Positions 16,083 through 24,815 of a stretch of 64,000 bases of DNA are shown here, piece by piece (the stretch's first letter is position 1; each line of letters starts with the position of its first letter). The position numbers and the translations under genes were made by a program. The notes below the pieces were generated by a model that saw only the letters and a list, made by a program, of their open reading frames with translations, had not been told where the DNA came from and ran no database searches. The DNA is from Afipia felis ATCC 53690 (GTDB lineage Bacteria > Pseudomonadota > Alphaproteobacteria > Rhizobiales > Xanthobacteraceae), in the NCBI RefSeq assembly GCF_000314735.2, contig NZ_KB375270.1:806001-870000 (forward strand), given 5' to 3'.

Positions 16083-17495
16083 ATGAAATGTATCCAGCTA
16101 GGTTCGGTTTCAAATGCCTTTGGTGTTCGCGCATTGTTGGCGATCTCGGAAGATCGCACTATCTGCTTCGTCGCGACGGCAACGGCATTCTTTTTGCTGT
16201 TCGTTTCGCATGCGCATGCACAGGCCGTCCCACTCAACTTTGACGATGTGGCGCCGCCGTGGAATGCGCTTCAGGTATTCGAGTCGTCACCACTTCCGGA
16301 TTTTCGCGATCCAAACAGCACCGATCCTATTCCGCCAGAGGATATGCCGGTGAAAAAGAGACAGCAGCCAGGCTATGAGCCTGTCGGCATCCGCTATGGC
16401 TCCTGGATGTTCAATCCAGCGATCATCAGCGGCGGGTTCTTCGACAGCAACGTATTTTCGTCAAACACGACCAAGAATTCGGATTTCGCGGCTGTCGTCG
16501 AGCCAACGCTGCGTGCCCATACGTTATGGGAACGGCATGGCATCGACCTCAAACTCGATGCGCAGTCGCTGATCTACAGCCAGTTCTCGAGCCTTAACCA
16601 AAATAATATCAGCTTGAAGGGGAACGGGTGGTATGATGTCGCCCGCGACCTCAAGGTGCTGGGGAGCTTTCAGATCGCCCATCTGAACGAAGGCGTCGGA
16701 ACGCTCAGCTCGCCGGTCAACGCGGTCGCGCCAACGCCATACGATTTGTTCTCAGGCGACGTCGCTGTTCGCAAGGAATTCAACCGGCTGGCGGCCTCAA
16801 TCGGCATGGGCGTCAAATCCTACGACTATCAGTCGACACGCGCGCAGGACGGCAGCATCATCAATCAGGATGGACGCGACGGTCAGATTTACACTGTTCA
16901 CGGCCGACTCGATTATGCGTTCTCGCCATTTCTCGGCTGGTTTGCCGCGGTCGAAGGCAACGAGCGTCAGATCCGCGGCACGCCCGGCCATACACTTGAT
17001 TCCGATGGCTATCGTGCGCTCTCTGGCATCACGCTTGGACGCGCGAATTTGCTGAGCGGTGAGATCGGCGGTGGCTATGTCAGCCAGCGGTTCGACGACC
17101 CCACCATTGGCACCATCTCCGGGCCGTCTTATCACGCAAGCCTGCTTTGGCGCCCCACTCGCTTGCTCGACATCCATGCGAAGGCTGAACAACTCGTCAC
17201 GGAAACGTCCGACACCAGCTCCAGTGGTGTTCTGGCCAATGCGTTTCAGGTCGGCGCCGATTACGAGCTAATGCGAAATGTCGTGATATCGCTGGCCGGA
17301 GGATATGAGAACGATCGATTCTTCGGTCAGGTACGAAAAGACAAAGTCATGTCGACCGATGCGCGTGTGAAATACATGCTGAACCGCTTCGCTTCGGTGT
17401 CGATCTATCATCGTTACACCGACCGAAAAAGCGACATTCCGGCGTTCAGCTACGAGAAACATCTGGTGGGGATCAATGTTACAGCGCAATTCTGA
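16083..17495 (+). CDS. Outer-membrane beta-barrel protein of the exopolysaccharide locus (BBP2-like)
   Basis: The 470-residue protein has an unusually long N-terminal leader ending in HAHAQA (about residues 44-48), followed by a short acidic Pro-rich linker with PIPPEDMP. A large region of alternating hydrophobic and polar residues extends to a C-terminal phenylalanine (NVTAQF). An aromatic last residue is the usual assembly signal of outer-membrane barrels. It resembles the putative beta-barrel porin 2 group often found in alphaproteobacterial polysaccharide loci. It probably forms the outer-membrane exit for the polymer with the short Wza-like protein. AAGGGATGAG precedes the start. Its last bases overlap the next open frame. 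Confidence 0.75.
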   Translation: MKCIQLGSVSNAFGVRALLAISEDRTICFVATATAFFLLFVSHAHAQAVPLNFDDVAPPWNALQVFESSPLPDFRDPNSTDPIPPEDMPVKKRQQPGYEPVGIRYGSWMFNPAIISGGFFDSNVFSSNTTKNSDFAAVVEPTLRAHTLWERHGIDLKLDAQSLIYSQFSSLNQNNISLKGNGWYDVARDLKVLGSFQIAHLNEGVGTLSSPVNAVAPTPYDLFSGDVAVRKEFNRLAASIGMGVKSYDYQSTRAQDGSIINQDGRDGQIYTVHGRLDYAFSPFLGWFAAVEGNERQIRGTPGHTLDSDGYRALSGITLGRANLLSGEIGGGYVSQRFDDPTIGTISGPSYHASLLWRPTRLLDIHAKAEQLVTETSDTSSSGVLANAFQVGADYELMRNVVISLAGGYENDRFFGQVRKDKVMSTDARVKYMLNRFASVSIYHRYTDRKSDIPAFSYEKHLVGINVTAQF

Positions 17496-17529
17496 AGAGC
17501 TCGTAGCTCCCCGGATGGAGCAAATCGGA

Positions 17530-19797
17530 ATGACTGTCGAGGACGCGGCAGGCCCAACGGTCGATATTCGCGAGATCGGGCGCATTCTTCGCCGGCGTGG
17601 ACGCGTCATTGGTTATGTTGCGGTGTCGGTTATAGCTGTTGCCCTACTTTACATATTGCTCGCGACCACGCGTTATACCGCGACGTCCACGGTTGTCATC
17701 GATCCGCGTCATGCGAACGTCACAGACACGACGCAGCCCGTTCTTTCGAGTTATGGAACTGACGACGCGACGATCGAGAGTCAGGCGTTGCTTATTCAGT
17801 CGGTTGCTACGCTCCAACGTGTGGTCGACAGGCTTAAATTGACCGAGGATGATGAATTCTTTCCCCAGCCGGGATTTCTCGATCCGATCAAGCGCATCAT
17901 CAGCAGTCTGTTTAGCAGCGAAAGTAGCGAAGCGGCGCCGGACGACGCTGCGCAGACTGTTTCTGTTGGCCTCGTGCAAAAGCAGCTTAAGGTTGTGCGC
18001 CAGGGAACGACATTTCTCGTCGATATCAATATGAGTTCGAAGTCGCCCCGCAAGGCGGCCATGATCGCGAATGCCATTGCGGATACCTATCTGGAGGAAC
18101 AAGTTCGCGCAAAGTTCGACGTCACCCGAACCGCTGCGAAGTGGTTGAACGGGCAATTGGATTCATTGAAGGCCCGCGTTGTCGCGTCTGAGAAGGCAGT
18201 CGAAGATTTCCGTGCTGCCAACAACCTTGCCGTCTCCCAAGGCGTTACCCTCAACGATCAGCAGATCACCGATCTGAACAACAAGCTGATCTCGGCGCGC
18301 GCCGAGACGGCCGAGGCGCGTGCGAAATTCGAGCAGGTGCAGCAGCTTGCCAAATCTGGCGGCGATCCCGGCGGTATCAATGCCGCGATCTCGTCCGACA
18401 TCATCACCAAGCTGCGAACGCAGTATGCCGATATCGCCAAGAACGAAGCAGATCTGACGAGTAAGTATGGCCCGCGTCATCCGCTGGTGGCAAGCGTGCA
18501 TGCGCAGCTCAAGGACACCCAGCGCCTCATCGATCAAGAGATCAAACGCATCCTGCAAAGCACTGCGCATGATTACGATGTGGCGAAATCGCGCGAGAAG
18601 TCGCTGCAGAACAGCCTCGATCAACTACAGAACGTCTCGAGCGAATCCGGTCAGGCTCAGGTTCGCCTTCATGAGTTGCAGCGCGAGGCCGAGGCCAACC
18701 GCACGCTTTATGAATCCTATCTGGCCCGTGCGAAAGAGACGTCTTCTCAGGAAAGCCTGGAGATGCCGGATTCGCGGATTGTCACGAAGGCTTCCATCCC
18801 GCTCAAGCCTTCGTCGCCTAAGACGCTGCTGATTCTGGGGCTCGCCATCGTTCTCGGAGGTGGCGGCGGGTTGGTGCTGGCGCTGTTACTTGACTACCTC
18901 GATAGCCGCATCAAGACGCTGGAACAAGCTGAGGCGATATCCGGCGTGCCGGCGCTGGCTGCTCTGCCACGCATCGGTGCACGCGAACTTGCAAGCCGCG
19001 CCAAGCGAGGGCGTTTCGACCTTCAGGGATACGACCCGAAGATTATGCGGCTTTTGCCACCTTCCCTCCAGCCTCCCTTGATGCGCTATGCCATCGAGGA
19101 ACCAGGAACGTTCTTTGCCGAAGCCATCCGCGCGGCACGGCTATCCATTCAGCGCGTGCTGCGGACACAATCCGCGAAAGTCGTTCTCGTCAGCTCCGCA
19201 CTCGATAGCGAAGGTAAGACGACATTTGCCTCGAATCTCGCTCTGTCGTTCGCATCCCTCGGTGTCAAAACGCTTCTGATCGATGGAGACCTGCGCAACC
19301 CCGGATTGACACGCGCCGTGAGCCCACGAGCGAACGCCGGCCTGATGCAGGTTGCGACTGGCGAAATACCGCTTGAGCGGGCGATCCTGTTCGATCGCAG
19401 CTCAGGGCTGTCGATTTTGCCCGCCACTGTTTGCGACAACGACAACATCATCACCGAACTGATGTTTTCCGAAGAGATCGCGTCGGTAATCGACCGGCTG
19501 CGTGTCCACTACGAACTTATCATCATCGACTCGCCGCCGCTGATTCCGCTTGTCGATGGGCGCGCTCTTGCGGAGCTGGCTGATCGAATCGTGTTGGCGC
19601 TGGCGTGGGACCAGACGCCAAAAGAAATTCTCACTCACATGATGGAGCTCCTTGAGCCGGTCTCGGATCGAATTCTTGGAACGGTTCTCACGCAGGTTGA
19701 TCTCAGCCGCCTGCGTTTCTACGATTACTATCGAAGCTCGGCCTATCTGAAGCCCTATGTCGCATCCGCGGCGGCTGCCGGAAGGGCGGTCCGTTGA
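17530..19797 (+). CDS. Polysaccharide copolymerase with C-terminal tyrosine autokinase (Wzc/GumC/ExoP-like)
   Basis: This protein controls chain length and export. It begins with a Wzz-type segment and first transmembrane helix (about residues 22-42), followed by a periplasmic coiled-coil region with GPRHPLVASVHAQLKD. A second transmembrane helix lies near 435-460. The cytosolic BY-kinase has Walker A SALDSEGKTTFASN, Walker A' LLIDGDLRNPG and Walker B LIIIDSPPLIPLVDG. Tyrosines near the end (YDYYRSSAYLKPY) are the likely autophosphorylation cluster. In-frame starts exist at 17476 (overlapping the preceding gene), 17515 and 17530; I prefer 17530 because GGAG lies 9 bases before it. The metallophosphatase upstream may reverse the phosphorylation. 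Confidence 0.92.
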   Translation: MTVEDAAGPTVDIREIGRILRRRGRVIGYVAVSVIAVALLYILLATTRYTATSTVVIDPRHANVTDTTQPVLSSYGTDDATIESQALLIQSVATLQRVVDRLKLTEDDEFFPQPGFLDPIKRIISSLFSSESSEAAPDDAAQTVSVGLVQKQLKVVRQGTTFLVDINMSSKSPRKAAMIANAIADTYLEEQVRAKFDVTRTAAKWLNGQLDSLKARVVASEKAVEDFRAANNLAVSQGVTLNDQQITDLNNKLISARAETAEARAKFEQVQQLAKSGGDPGGINAAISSDIITKLRTQYADIAKNEADLTSKYGPRHPLVASVHAQLKDTQRLIDQEIKRILQSTAHDYDVAKSREKSLQNSLDQLQNVSSESGQAQVRLHELQREAEANRTLYESYLARAKETSSQESLEMPDSRIVTKASIPLKPSSPKTLLILGLAIVLGGGGGLVLALLLDYLDSRIKTLEQAEAISGVPALAALPRIGARELASRAKRGRFDLQGYDPKIMRLLPPSLQPPLMRYAIEEPGTFFAEAIRAARLSIQRVLRTQSAKVVLVSSALDSEGKTTFASNLALSFASLGVKTLLIDGDLRNPGLTRAVSPRANAGLMQVATGEIPLERAILFDRSSGLSILPATVCDNDNIITELMFSEEIASVIDRLRVHYELIIIDSPPLIPLVDGRALAELADRIVLALAWDQTPKEILTHMMELLEPVSDRILGTVLTQVDLSRLRFYDYYRSSAYLKPYVASAAAAGRAVR

Positions 19798-21197
19798 AGC
19801 CGCGCGCCACGGCATTTGTGCAGCCGGGGCATACGAGGACAGTCCTCCCTCATCCTCGGCGCACCTCTTTTCAGAAATCGAAAATTGATCAGTCCTCCAC
19901 GGTTCACGCACTGATCGATGCCGCAATCGTTGGGTTGATGGTGCTGGCCATAATGGCCCTGCTCGGCTTGTCGTCCTCCATGCTGACCAATCTGAAGGTG
20001 CATTACGTCACCAGCGGCGGCATTTTTCTCGAAAAGGTGCACGTGGCGACTTATTGCGTTTTTGCGGCCTTCTTTCTTTGTCTGATCCGTCACGGCAGGC
20101 CGATCAACGATCTGCTGTCAAGTCTTGCGAATGCACGGCTGACGCTTGTTCTGTTCCTGTGCTGGATTGCGCTGTTCTTTCAGATCGTCGCTCTCAAGCG
20201 GCCCTTTACAACAATCATCGACTCCTTCCTGCTGCCGCCGATGATTTGTCTCGTTGTGTGGCAACTGACGGAGCAGCAGCGGCGTGTGCTCGCCTGGGCC
20301 TTTCATGCCGGTATTCTGCTTAACGTCGTGCTCGGATACTACGAGTACTTTTCTGGCCATCGGCTGATCCCGCTGACTGTCGGAAATATCATCGTGTTTG
20401 GCGAATGGCGATCGGCTGCTCTGCTCGGCCACCCGCTGACCGCATCCGGCCTGATCGCGGCTTACGTCATGGCGCTGCTGGTGCGCCCGACGATTCTTCC
20501 TACCGTGATCAGATTACCGGTCATGGCGTTTTGCTTTGTGTCGTTGATGGTGTTTGGCGGCCGCACAGCTTTAATGACAGCGTTGGTTGTCATGGGATTC
20601 CTTGTCGGATGGAAAAGCTTCCGCTTCGCTCTCGGCGGGCGGATGTCGCTGCTCGGAATCATCGCGGCCATGTGCATTGCTTCGCTGCTTGTGGGTGCTG
20701 CGTTCGCAGCTTTGAGTTCCGGAATCTTCGACAAGATGTTGCTGCGATTTTCATCGGATAACGGCAGCGCGATGGCACGGTTTGCAACGTTGAATTTGTT
20801 GCATTACCTCGACTGGACGGAACTTATTCTCGGCGCCGATCCGGACCGAATCACGGGACTGCAATCGCAGCTTGGACTGAATTACGGCATCGAGAATTTC
20901 TGGATCTCGTGCGTCGCCCAATTCGGACTCGTTCATACCATTCTGATGTCAATCGGGTTATTTTGCTTCTTCATCGACCTCACTCGCAGGTCGGATCGCG
21001 GTGTGTGGGCAATCTACCTTTTGATGTTGATGATCGCGGCAAGCTCGGTCAGTTTTTCATCGAAGAACATTCAATTGGCTCAATTCATCGCTCTCATCAC
21101 GCTGCTTCTGCCGAAGCAGTGGCGGCTGATCGAGGGTCGCCCGGTTCGGCGAAGTGGACCGGCGCCACGTCTTGCGTTGGCACATGCAACGCGATGA
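19794..21197 (+). CDS. Polytopic membrane protein, probable Wzy-type polysaccharide polymerase (VpsF-like)
   Basis: The 467-residue protein has about ten or more hydrophobic segments. A soluble stretch rich in charged residues near 335-370 (DPDRITGLQSQLG) fits the large periplasmic loop of Wzy/O-antigen-ligase-like proteins. The TTG start overlaps the stop of the kinase gene (TTGA), so the two are translationally coupled. It occupies the position expected of the polymerase between Wzc and the glycosyltransferases, and no other Wzy candidate is present. The basic N-terminal tail of about 35 residues is cytosolic by the positive-inside rule. The functional call rests on topology and context rather than on conserved motifs. 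Confidence 0.7.
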   Translation: MKPRATAFVQPGHTRTVLPHPRRTSFQKSKIDQSSTVHALIDAAIVGLMVLAIMALLGLSSSMLTNLKVHYVTSGGIFLEKVHVATYCVFAAFFLCLIRHGRPINDLLSSLANARLTLVLFLCWIALFFQIVALKRPFTTIIDSFLLPPMICLVVWQLTEQQRRVLAWAFHAGILLNVVLGYYEYFSGHRLIPLTVGNIIVFGEWRSAALLGHPLTASGLIAAYVMALLVRPTILPTVIRLPVMAFCFVSLMVFGGRTALMTALVVMGFLVGWKSFRFALGGRMSLLGIIAAMCIASLLVGAAFAALSSGIFDKMLLRFSSDNGSAMARFATLNLLHYLDWTELILGADPDRITGLQSQLGLNYGIENFWISCVAQFGLVHTILMSIGLFCFFIDLTRRSDRGVWAIYLLMLMIAASSVSFSSKNIQLAQFIALITLLLPKQWRLIEGRPVRRSGPAPRLALAHATR

Positions 21198-21207
21198 GGT
21201 GTGTGGA

Positions 21208-22293
21208 ATGACCATCTATGTCGATCATACCCACCTTGGACGGCACGTGACCGGCCTTGAACGGATCACACTTGAATTGTTCTCGCGGGAAGCTCTTTCA
21301 CCCTTGCCGGTTGTTCCGGTAACGGCGAAAGGAACGCGTCAGATGGTCATACGGCAGACGCTGGGGCTTCCGGCGAAGCTCGCGCTTTCAAACGCTATTC
21401 TGCTTTGCCCAGGCTTCCCTCCAAGTCCTCTCCTGCGCTCTTTCGCGTCGCGTGTTCTGCCATATTTTCACGATGACTTTCTCATCTCTCGCCGTGCCGA
21501 TCTCAATCGGCGCGCGCGGCTCTATATGGCAATGCCCTTCAAGTTGGCGCTGCAAAGCTACCCGCGTTGTCTGACAAATTCGGAAACGACGCGTGGGCGC
21601 TTGAGACGATATAGCCGTACGGACGCAGATATCATGCTCTACCGTCCGTCCGTACGGAACGTGTTCAACGTTTCGGATGACATGCGTGCGGAGCGCGTAT
21701 CGAACGTCTCGTCCATTCGCTTGATTGCGCTCGGTACAGTCGAGCCGCGGAAGAATCTCGTTGCGGCGGGCCGAATTCTAATTGCACTCCGTGCGCAAGG
21801 CTTTGCCGACGCGACGCTGGACATCATCGGCAGACGCGGCTGGGGACCAGATTGGGAACAACTCGAACAGATTCCGGGTGTGACTTTGCATGGATATCAA
21901 TCAGCCTTCGGCGCGGCCGATCTTTTCGACAAGGCCGATGTGTATATCTGCACGTCTCACGATGAAGGGTTGGGGCTTCCCCTGCTCGAAGCTCAATACA
22001 GCGGGCTGCCGATTGTGGCGCCGGATGCCGATGTGTTCCGGGAGGTTCTGGGACACTCTGGGCTTTTTATTGACCCCACGGACCCGAACACTTCTGCCGG
22101 AAGCATCGCTCGCCTTGTTGCGACGAATGGCTGGAGGCGGATTCACGTGCAACAGGCGCGAAAGAACCTTGCGCGGTGGAATGGCCTTGCGGCGTCCGAC
22201 CGTAATGCCGTCCTCGACCTGATCGCACGCATGGCGCGGAGGTCATTGCGTGATCCGACGGCCATCAATAACCGTTCGATTGCCGCGCGCTGA
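21208..22293 (+). CDS. Glycosyltransferase family 1/4 (GT-B)
   Basis: The 361-residue protein begins MTIYVDHTHLGRHVTGLERI, with an N-terminal acceptor domain. The C-terminal GT-B nucleotide-sugar domain contains IALGTVEPRKNLV, GRRGWGP and the EX7E-like SHDEGLGLPLLEAQYSGLP. The start at 21208 has GAGGTGTGGA upstream and lies 10 bases after the polymerase stop; the frame is open to 21154, but that part overlaps the previous gene. In the GT4-like fold the two glutamates contact the donor. It probably adds one sugar to the lipid-linked repeat unit. Donor and linkage cannot be inferred; mannose from GDP-mannose is one possibility, given manC nearby. Confidence 0.85.
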   Translation: MTIYVDHTHLGRHVTGLERITLELFSREALSPLPVVPVTAKGTRQMVIRQTLGLPAKLALSNAILLCPGFPPSPLLRSFASRVLPYFHDDFLISRRADLNRRARLYMAMPFKLALQSYPRCLTNSETTRGRLRRYSRTDADIMLYRPSVRNVFNVSDDMRAERVSNVSSIRLIALGTVEPRKNLVAAGRILIALRAQGFADATLDIIGRRGWGPDWEQLEQIPGVTLHGYQSAFGAADLFDKADVYICTSHDEGLGLPLLEAQYSGLPIVAPDADVFREVLGHSGLFIDPTDPNTSAGSIARLVATNGWRRIHVQQARKNLARWNGLAASDRNAVLDLIARMARRSLRDPTAINNRSIAAR

Positions 22294-22314
22294 TCGCTTG
22301 GAGATTTTCTGCAG

Positions 22315-23370
22315 GTGCAAATAACGACTGCGACAGACGATCCGGCAACTTGGGCTGACGCGACAGCGGTTCCCGCCGCAAAGCCGCGCGATATCACGAT
22401 CGACAGCATGCGCGGTCTCGCGATCCTGATGGTAATCGGCATTCACTCCCTGCCCCAACCATTGACCGCGAACTGGAGCATTGCGCTGGATGCGGCGTTA
22501 CGGCCGTGTGTCCCCATTTTCCTTTTCGCGTCAGGTGTGATGTCTGCAGGCAAAGCTGACATTCCGTTGGGGCGTCGTCTGGCGACGGCCATCGTGCCCT
22601 ACATGATCGCGTTCGTTGCGGCCTATGCGTACATGGCGCTTCACAATGCGAGCATGGATCATCGGCCTCACGTGGCACTGGCGCGATTTGGATTGGCTTA
22701 TGTGTTCGTGTACTATTATGTGTTCGTCTATATTGGCTGCACCGTGGCTCTCTGGCTGCTTCTCAAGCTCGTCAGGGCATCGGGAGGTGGGCACGACAAT
22801 CTGTTGACATTCCTGGTCGTTGCTATCGGATTTGGCCTTCTGACAGGCGCTTATCTCGATCCGTTGCTTGCGAAGCTGGATGTCTCGCCGTCTCTGATCG
22901 AAGAGGTGCGGATGCGGGATATTCCCTTTTGGTTCGCGTTTCTCGCAGTCGGGCTTCTCATCGGAACATTCCAGCTGAACGAATTCCTGAAAGGTCGAAG
23001 GTCGGTATTGCTGCTCGGCGTTATGGTTTCCTATGCGATCTATGCCAGTGTCCGCCTGTGGCAGATCGGCGACGCGGCCGATTATGATTCTTTGGCATTT
23101 TTTGCCTACTCCTCTCTCGCAACCTTGGCGCTGTTTACGGTGCGCGTCGCATCGCCTGCGCTGGCGGTGCTCGGATCGGGAAGTTATTTCATTTACCTCT
23201 GGCACATTTTTATCGTCATGGCCCTGCGCGATCACGGTGTCTTCGATCGCTTTACACCCGCGGTCGGATTCGTCATCTCGTTCACAGCGACGACTTTTAT
23301 GATCGTTCTTGTGCTCGCCTGCGTCCGGCACGTTGCTCCTGCAAAAATGCTGCGCTGGATCGGAGCCTGA
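22315..23370 (+). CDS. Membrane acyltransferase, family 3 (GumF/ExoZ-like)
   Basis: The 351-residue integral membrane protein has about ten hydrophobic segments. It contains the acyltransferase-3 features DSMRGLAILMVIGIHSL near the N terminus (the RG and His of the R/H motif), PCVPIFLFASGVM, and YFIYLWHIFIVM near the C terminus. Relatives acetylate sugars of exopolysaccharides on the periplasmic side. The start is GTG with a weak ribosome-binding site, 21 bases after the glycosyltransferase. Its presence predicts O-acetyl or another acyl substituent on the polymer. The substrate position is unknown. Confidence 0.85.
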   Translation: MQITTATDDPATWADATAVPAAKPRDITIDSMRGLAILMVIGIHSLPQPLTANWSIALDAALRPCVPIFLFASGVMSAGKADIPLGRRLATAIVPYMIAFVAAYAYMALHNASMDHRPHVALARFGLAYVFVYYYVFVYIGCTVALWLLLKLVRASGGGHDNLLTFLVVAIGFGLLTGAYLDPLLAKLDVSPSLIEEVRMRDIPFWFAFLAVGLLIGTFQLNEFLKGRRSVLLLGVMVSYAIYASVRLWQIGDAADYDSLAFFAYSSLATLALFTVRVASPALAVLGSGSYFIYLWHIFIVMALRDHGVFDRFTPAVGFVISFTATTFMIVLVLACVRHVAPAKMLRWIGA

Positions 23371-23372
23371 CG

Positions 23373-24815
23373 ATGCTGCTGAGGCACACCCTTCTTTATA
23401 TGCCGGCACAGGTGATCGGTCCGGTATTCCAGCTTCTGGCGATGATCGTGTGGACGCATGTCGTCAGCGATCACACGCTTGGCATCATTACGTTGATTAC
23501 CGCCACACACGAGCTGCTGCAGATCGGATTTCTGTCCTGGTGGTCGCAATATGCGCTTCGCTTTTTGGGACGTCATGAAAGCGCGGGCGACGTACAGCGA
23601 TTCTATGCGACGGAAACCTTCGTTATTCTCGTGTCCGTTGTCTTGCAGAGCTTCGCAATCGTCGGTGTCGTGCTGGTGGTAATTGCGCCGGACGCAAGCC
23701 CCTTGCTTCTCACCGCGAGTGTTGGTTACGTCATTTCCAGAACGTTGAATCTTTATATCGGTGAGCGGGCCCGCGCCCGCCATCAGATCGGAATCTATTC
23801 CATTCAGCAGATTGTCGGTCCCTCGGCCGGGCTTTTGCTTGGACTTCTTCTCATTCATTTGTTTGGTCCAATGCCGGAGTGGCCGCTGGCCGGCTATTGC
23901 GTTATGCAGCTTCTCGCAGCGCTGGTGGTGTTGCCCTTCATGGGATACAGCCACCGCCTATGGCCGATTGATCGCGAGATTTTTCGGCATGCCCTACATT
24001 ATGGTGTGCCGATCATTATCGGTGGTGGACTGGGCTGGGTCGGCCTGAATGCATCGCGCTTTATTCTCAATGACATGATGGGCGTCGCTGCGGCGGGTTT
24101 GTTCGCCGTTGGTTATGGACTGGGTCAGCGCGCCGCGGCGGTCGCCGCAATGCTGGTAACGGCGGCTGCCTTCCCCCTCGCCGTGAAGCACATGGAGCAA
24201 GGTGGCAGTCAAGCCGCGATGAGCCAGCTCGTCGACAACAGCGCGCTTCTGTTTGCAATCCTTGTTCCGAGCATCGCCGGAATCTATTCGCTTCGTGCGG
24301 AGATCGTTCACCTGATGATCGCGGCTCCTTTTCAGGCGGCGACGCTGGCGATTCTGCCGCTGTCTGCGCTAGCGGGCTCAATCCGGAATCTGCGCGCCCA
24401 TTTCGGCGATCAGGTATTCCTGCTGCATAACCGAACACGGCTAATTGTGGTGGTGTCCTCGATCGATGCGATCGTCACCGTCGTTCTGAGTGTCATTTTC
24501 ATCCATCGTTGGGGACTCGTCGGGGCTGCAGCAGCAACGGTCGCGTCGGCCTGCGCTGCCGCCACGGTCAGCTTTGCCATCGGCTTTACGAAATTTGGTC
24601 TAACGCTGCCAGTTTCACATCTCCTGCGGTCAGGTATTGCGACTGCCCTGATGATGGTGGTTTTACACCGGCTGCCAGAGGCGACGAGTTTCGCGGGCCT
24701 TGCACTCCACATCGCGACCGGTGCCGGCGTCTACGCGGTAACGCTCACCGTATTTTATGCGCGAAGCTTGTTTCAGTTTTGGATCGTTCGCGCGCACCAG
24801 CCTCTTCGAGGTTAG
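23373..24815 (+). CDS. Polysaccharide flippase (Wzx/MOP superfamily)
   Basis: The 480-residue protein has twelve to fourteen hydrophobic segments evenly spread over its length. Features typical of the polysaccharide-transporter group are ALHYGVPIIIGGGLGWVG and GVAAAGLFAVGYGLGQR in the middle, and GLVGAAAATVASACAAA in the C-terminal half. It should flip the lipid-linked repeat unit across the inner membrane. It starts 3 bases after the acyltransferase stops. Its stop abuts the stop of the convergent GH10 gene, so the plus-strand operon ends here or reads into antisense of that gene. With the Wzy-like and Wzc-like proteins it defines a Wzx/Wzy-type pathway. Confidence 0.87.
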   Translation: MLLRHTLLYMPAQVIGPVFQLLAMIVWTHVVSDHTLGIITLITATHELLQIGFLSWWSQYALRFLGRHESAGDVQRFYATETFVILVSVVLQSFAIVGVVLVVIAPDASPLLLTASVGYVISRTLNLYIGERARARHQIGIYSIQQIVGPSAGLLLGLLLIHLFGPMPEWPLAGYCVMQLLAALVVLPFMGYSHRLWPIDREIFRHALHYGVPIIIGGGLGWVGLNASRFILNDMMGVAAAGLFAVGYGLGQRAAAVAAMLVTAAAFPLAVKHMEQGGSQAAMSQLVDNSALLFAILVPSIAGIYSLRAEIVHLMIAAPFQAATLAILPLSALAGSIRNLRAHFGDQVFLLHNRTRLIVVVSSIDAIVTVVLSVIFIHRWGLVGAAAATVASACAAATVSFAIGFTKFGLTLPVSHLLRSGIATALMMVVLHRLPEATSFAGLALHIATGAGVYAVTLTVFYARSLFQFWIVRAHQPLRG

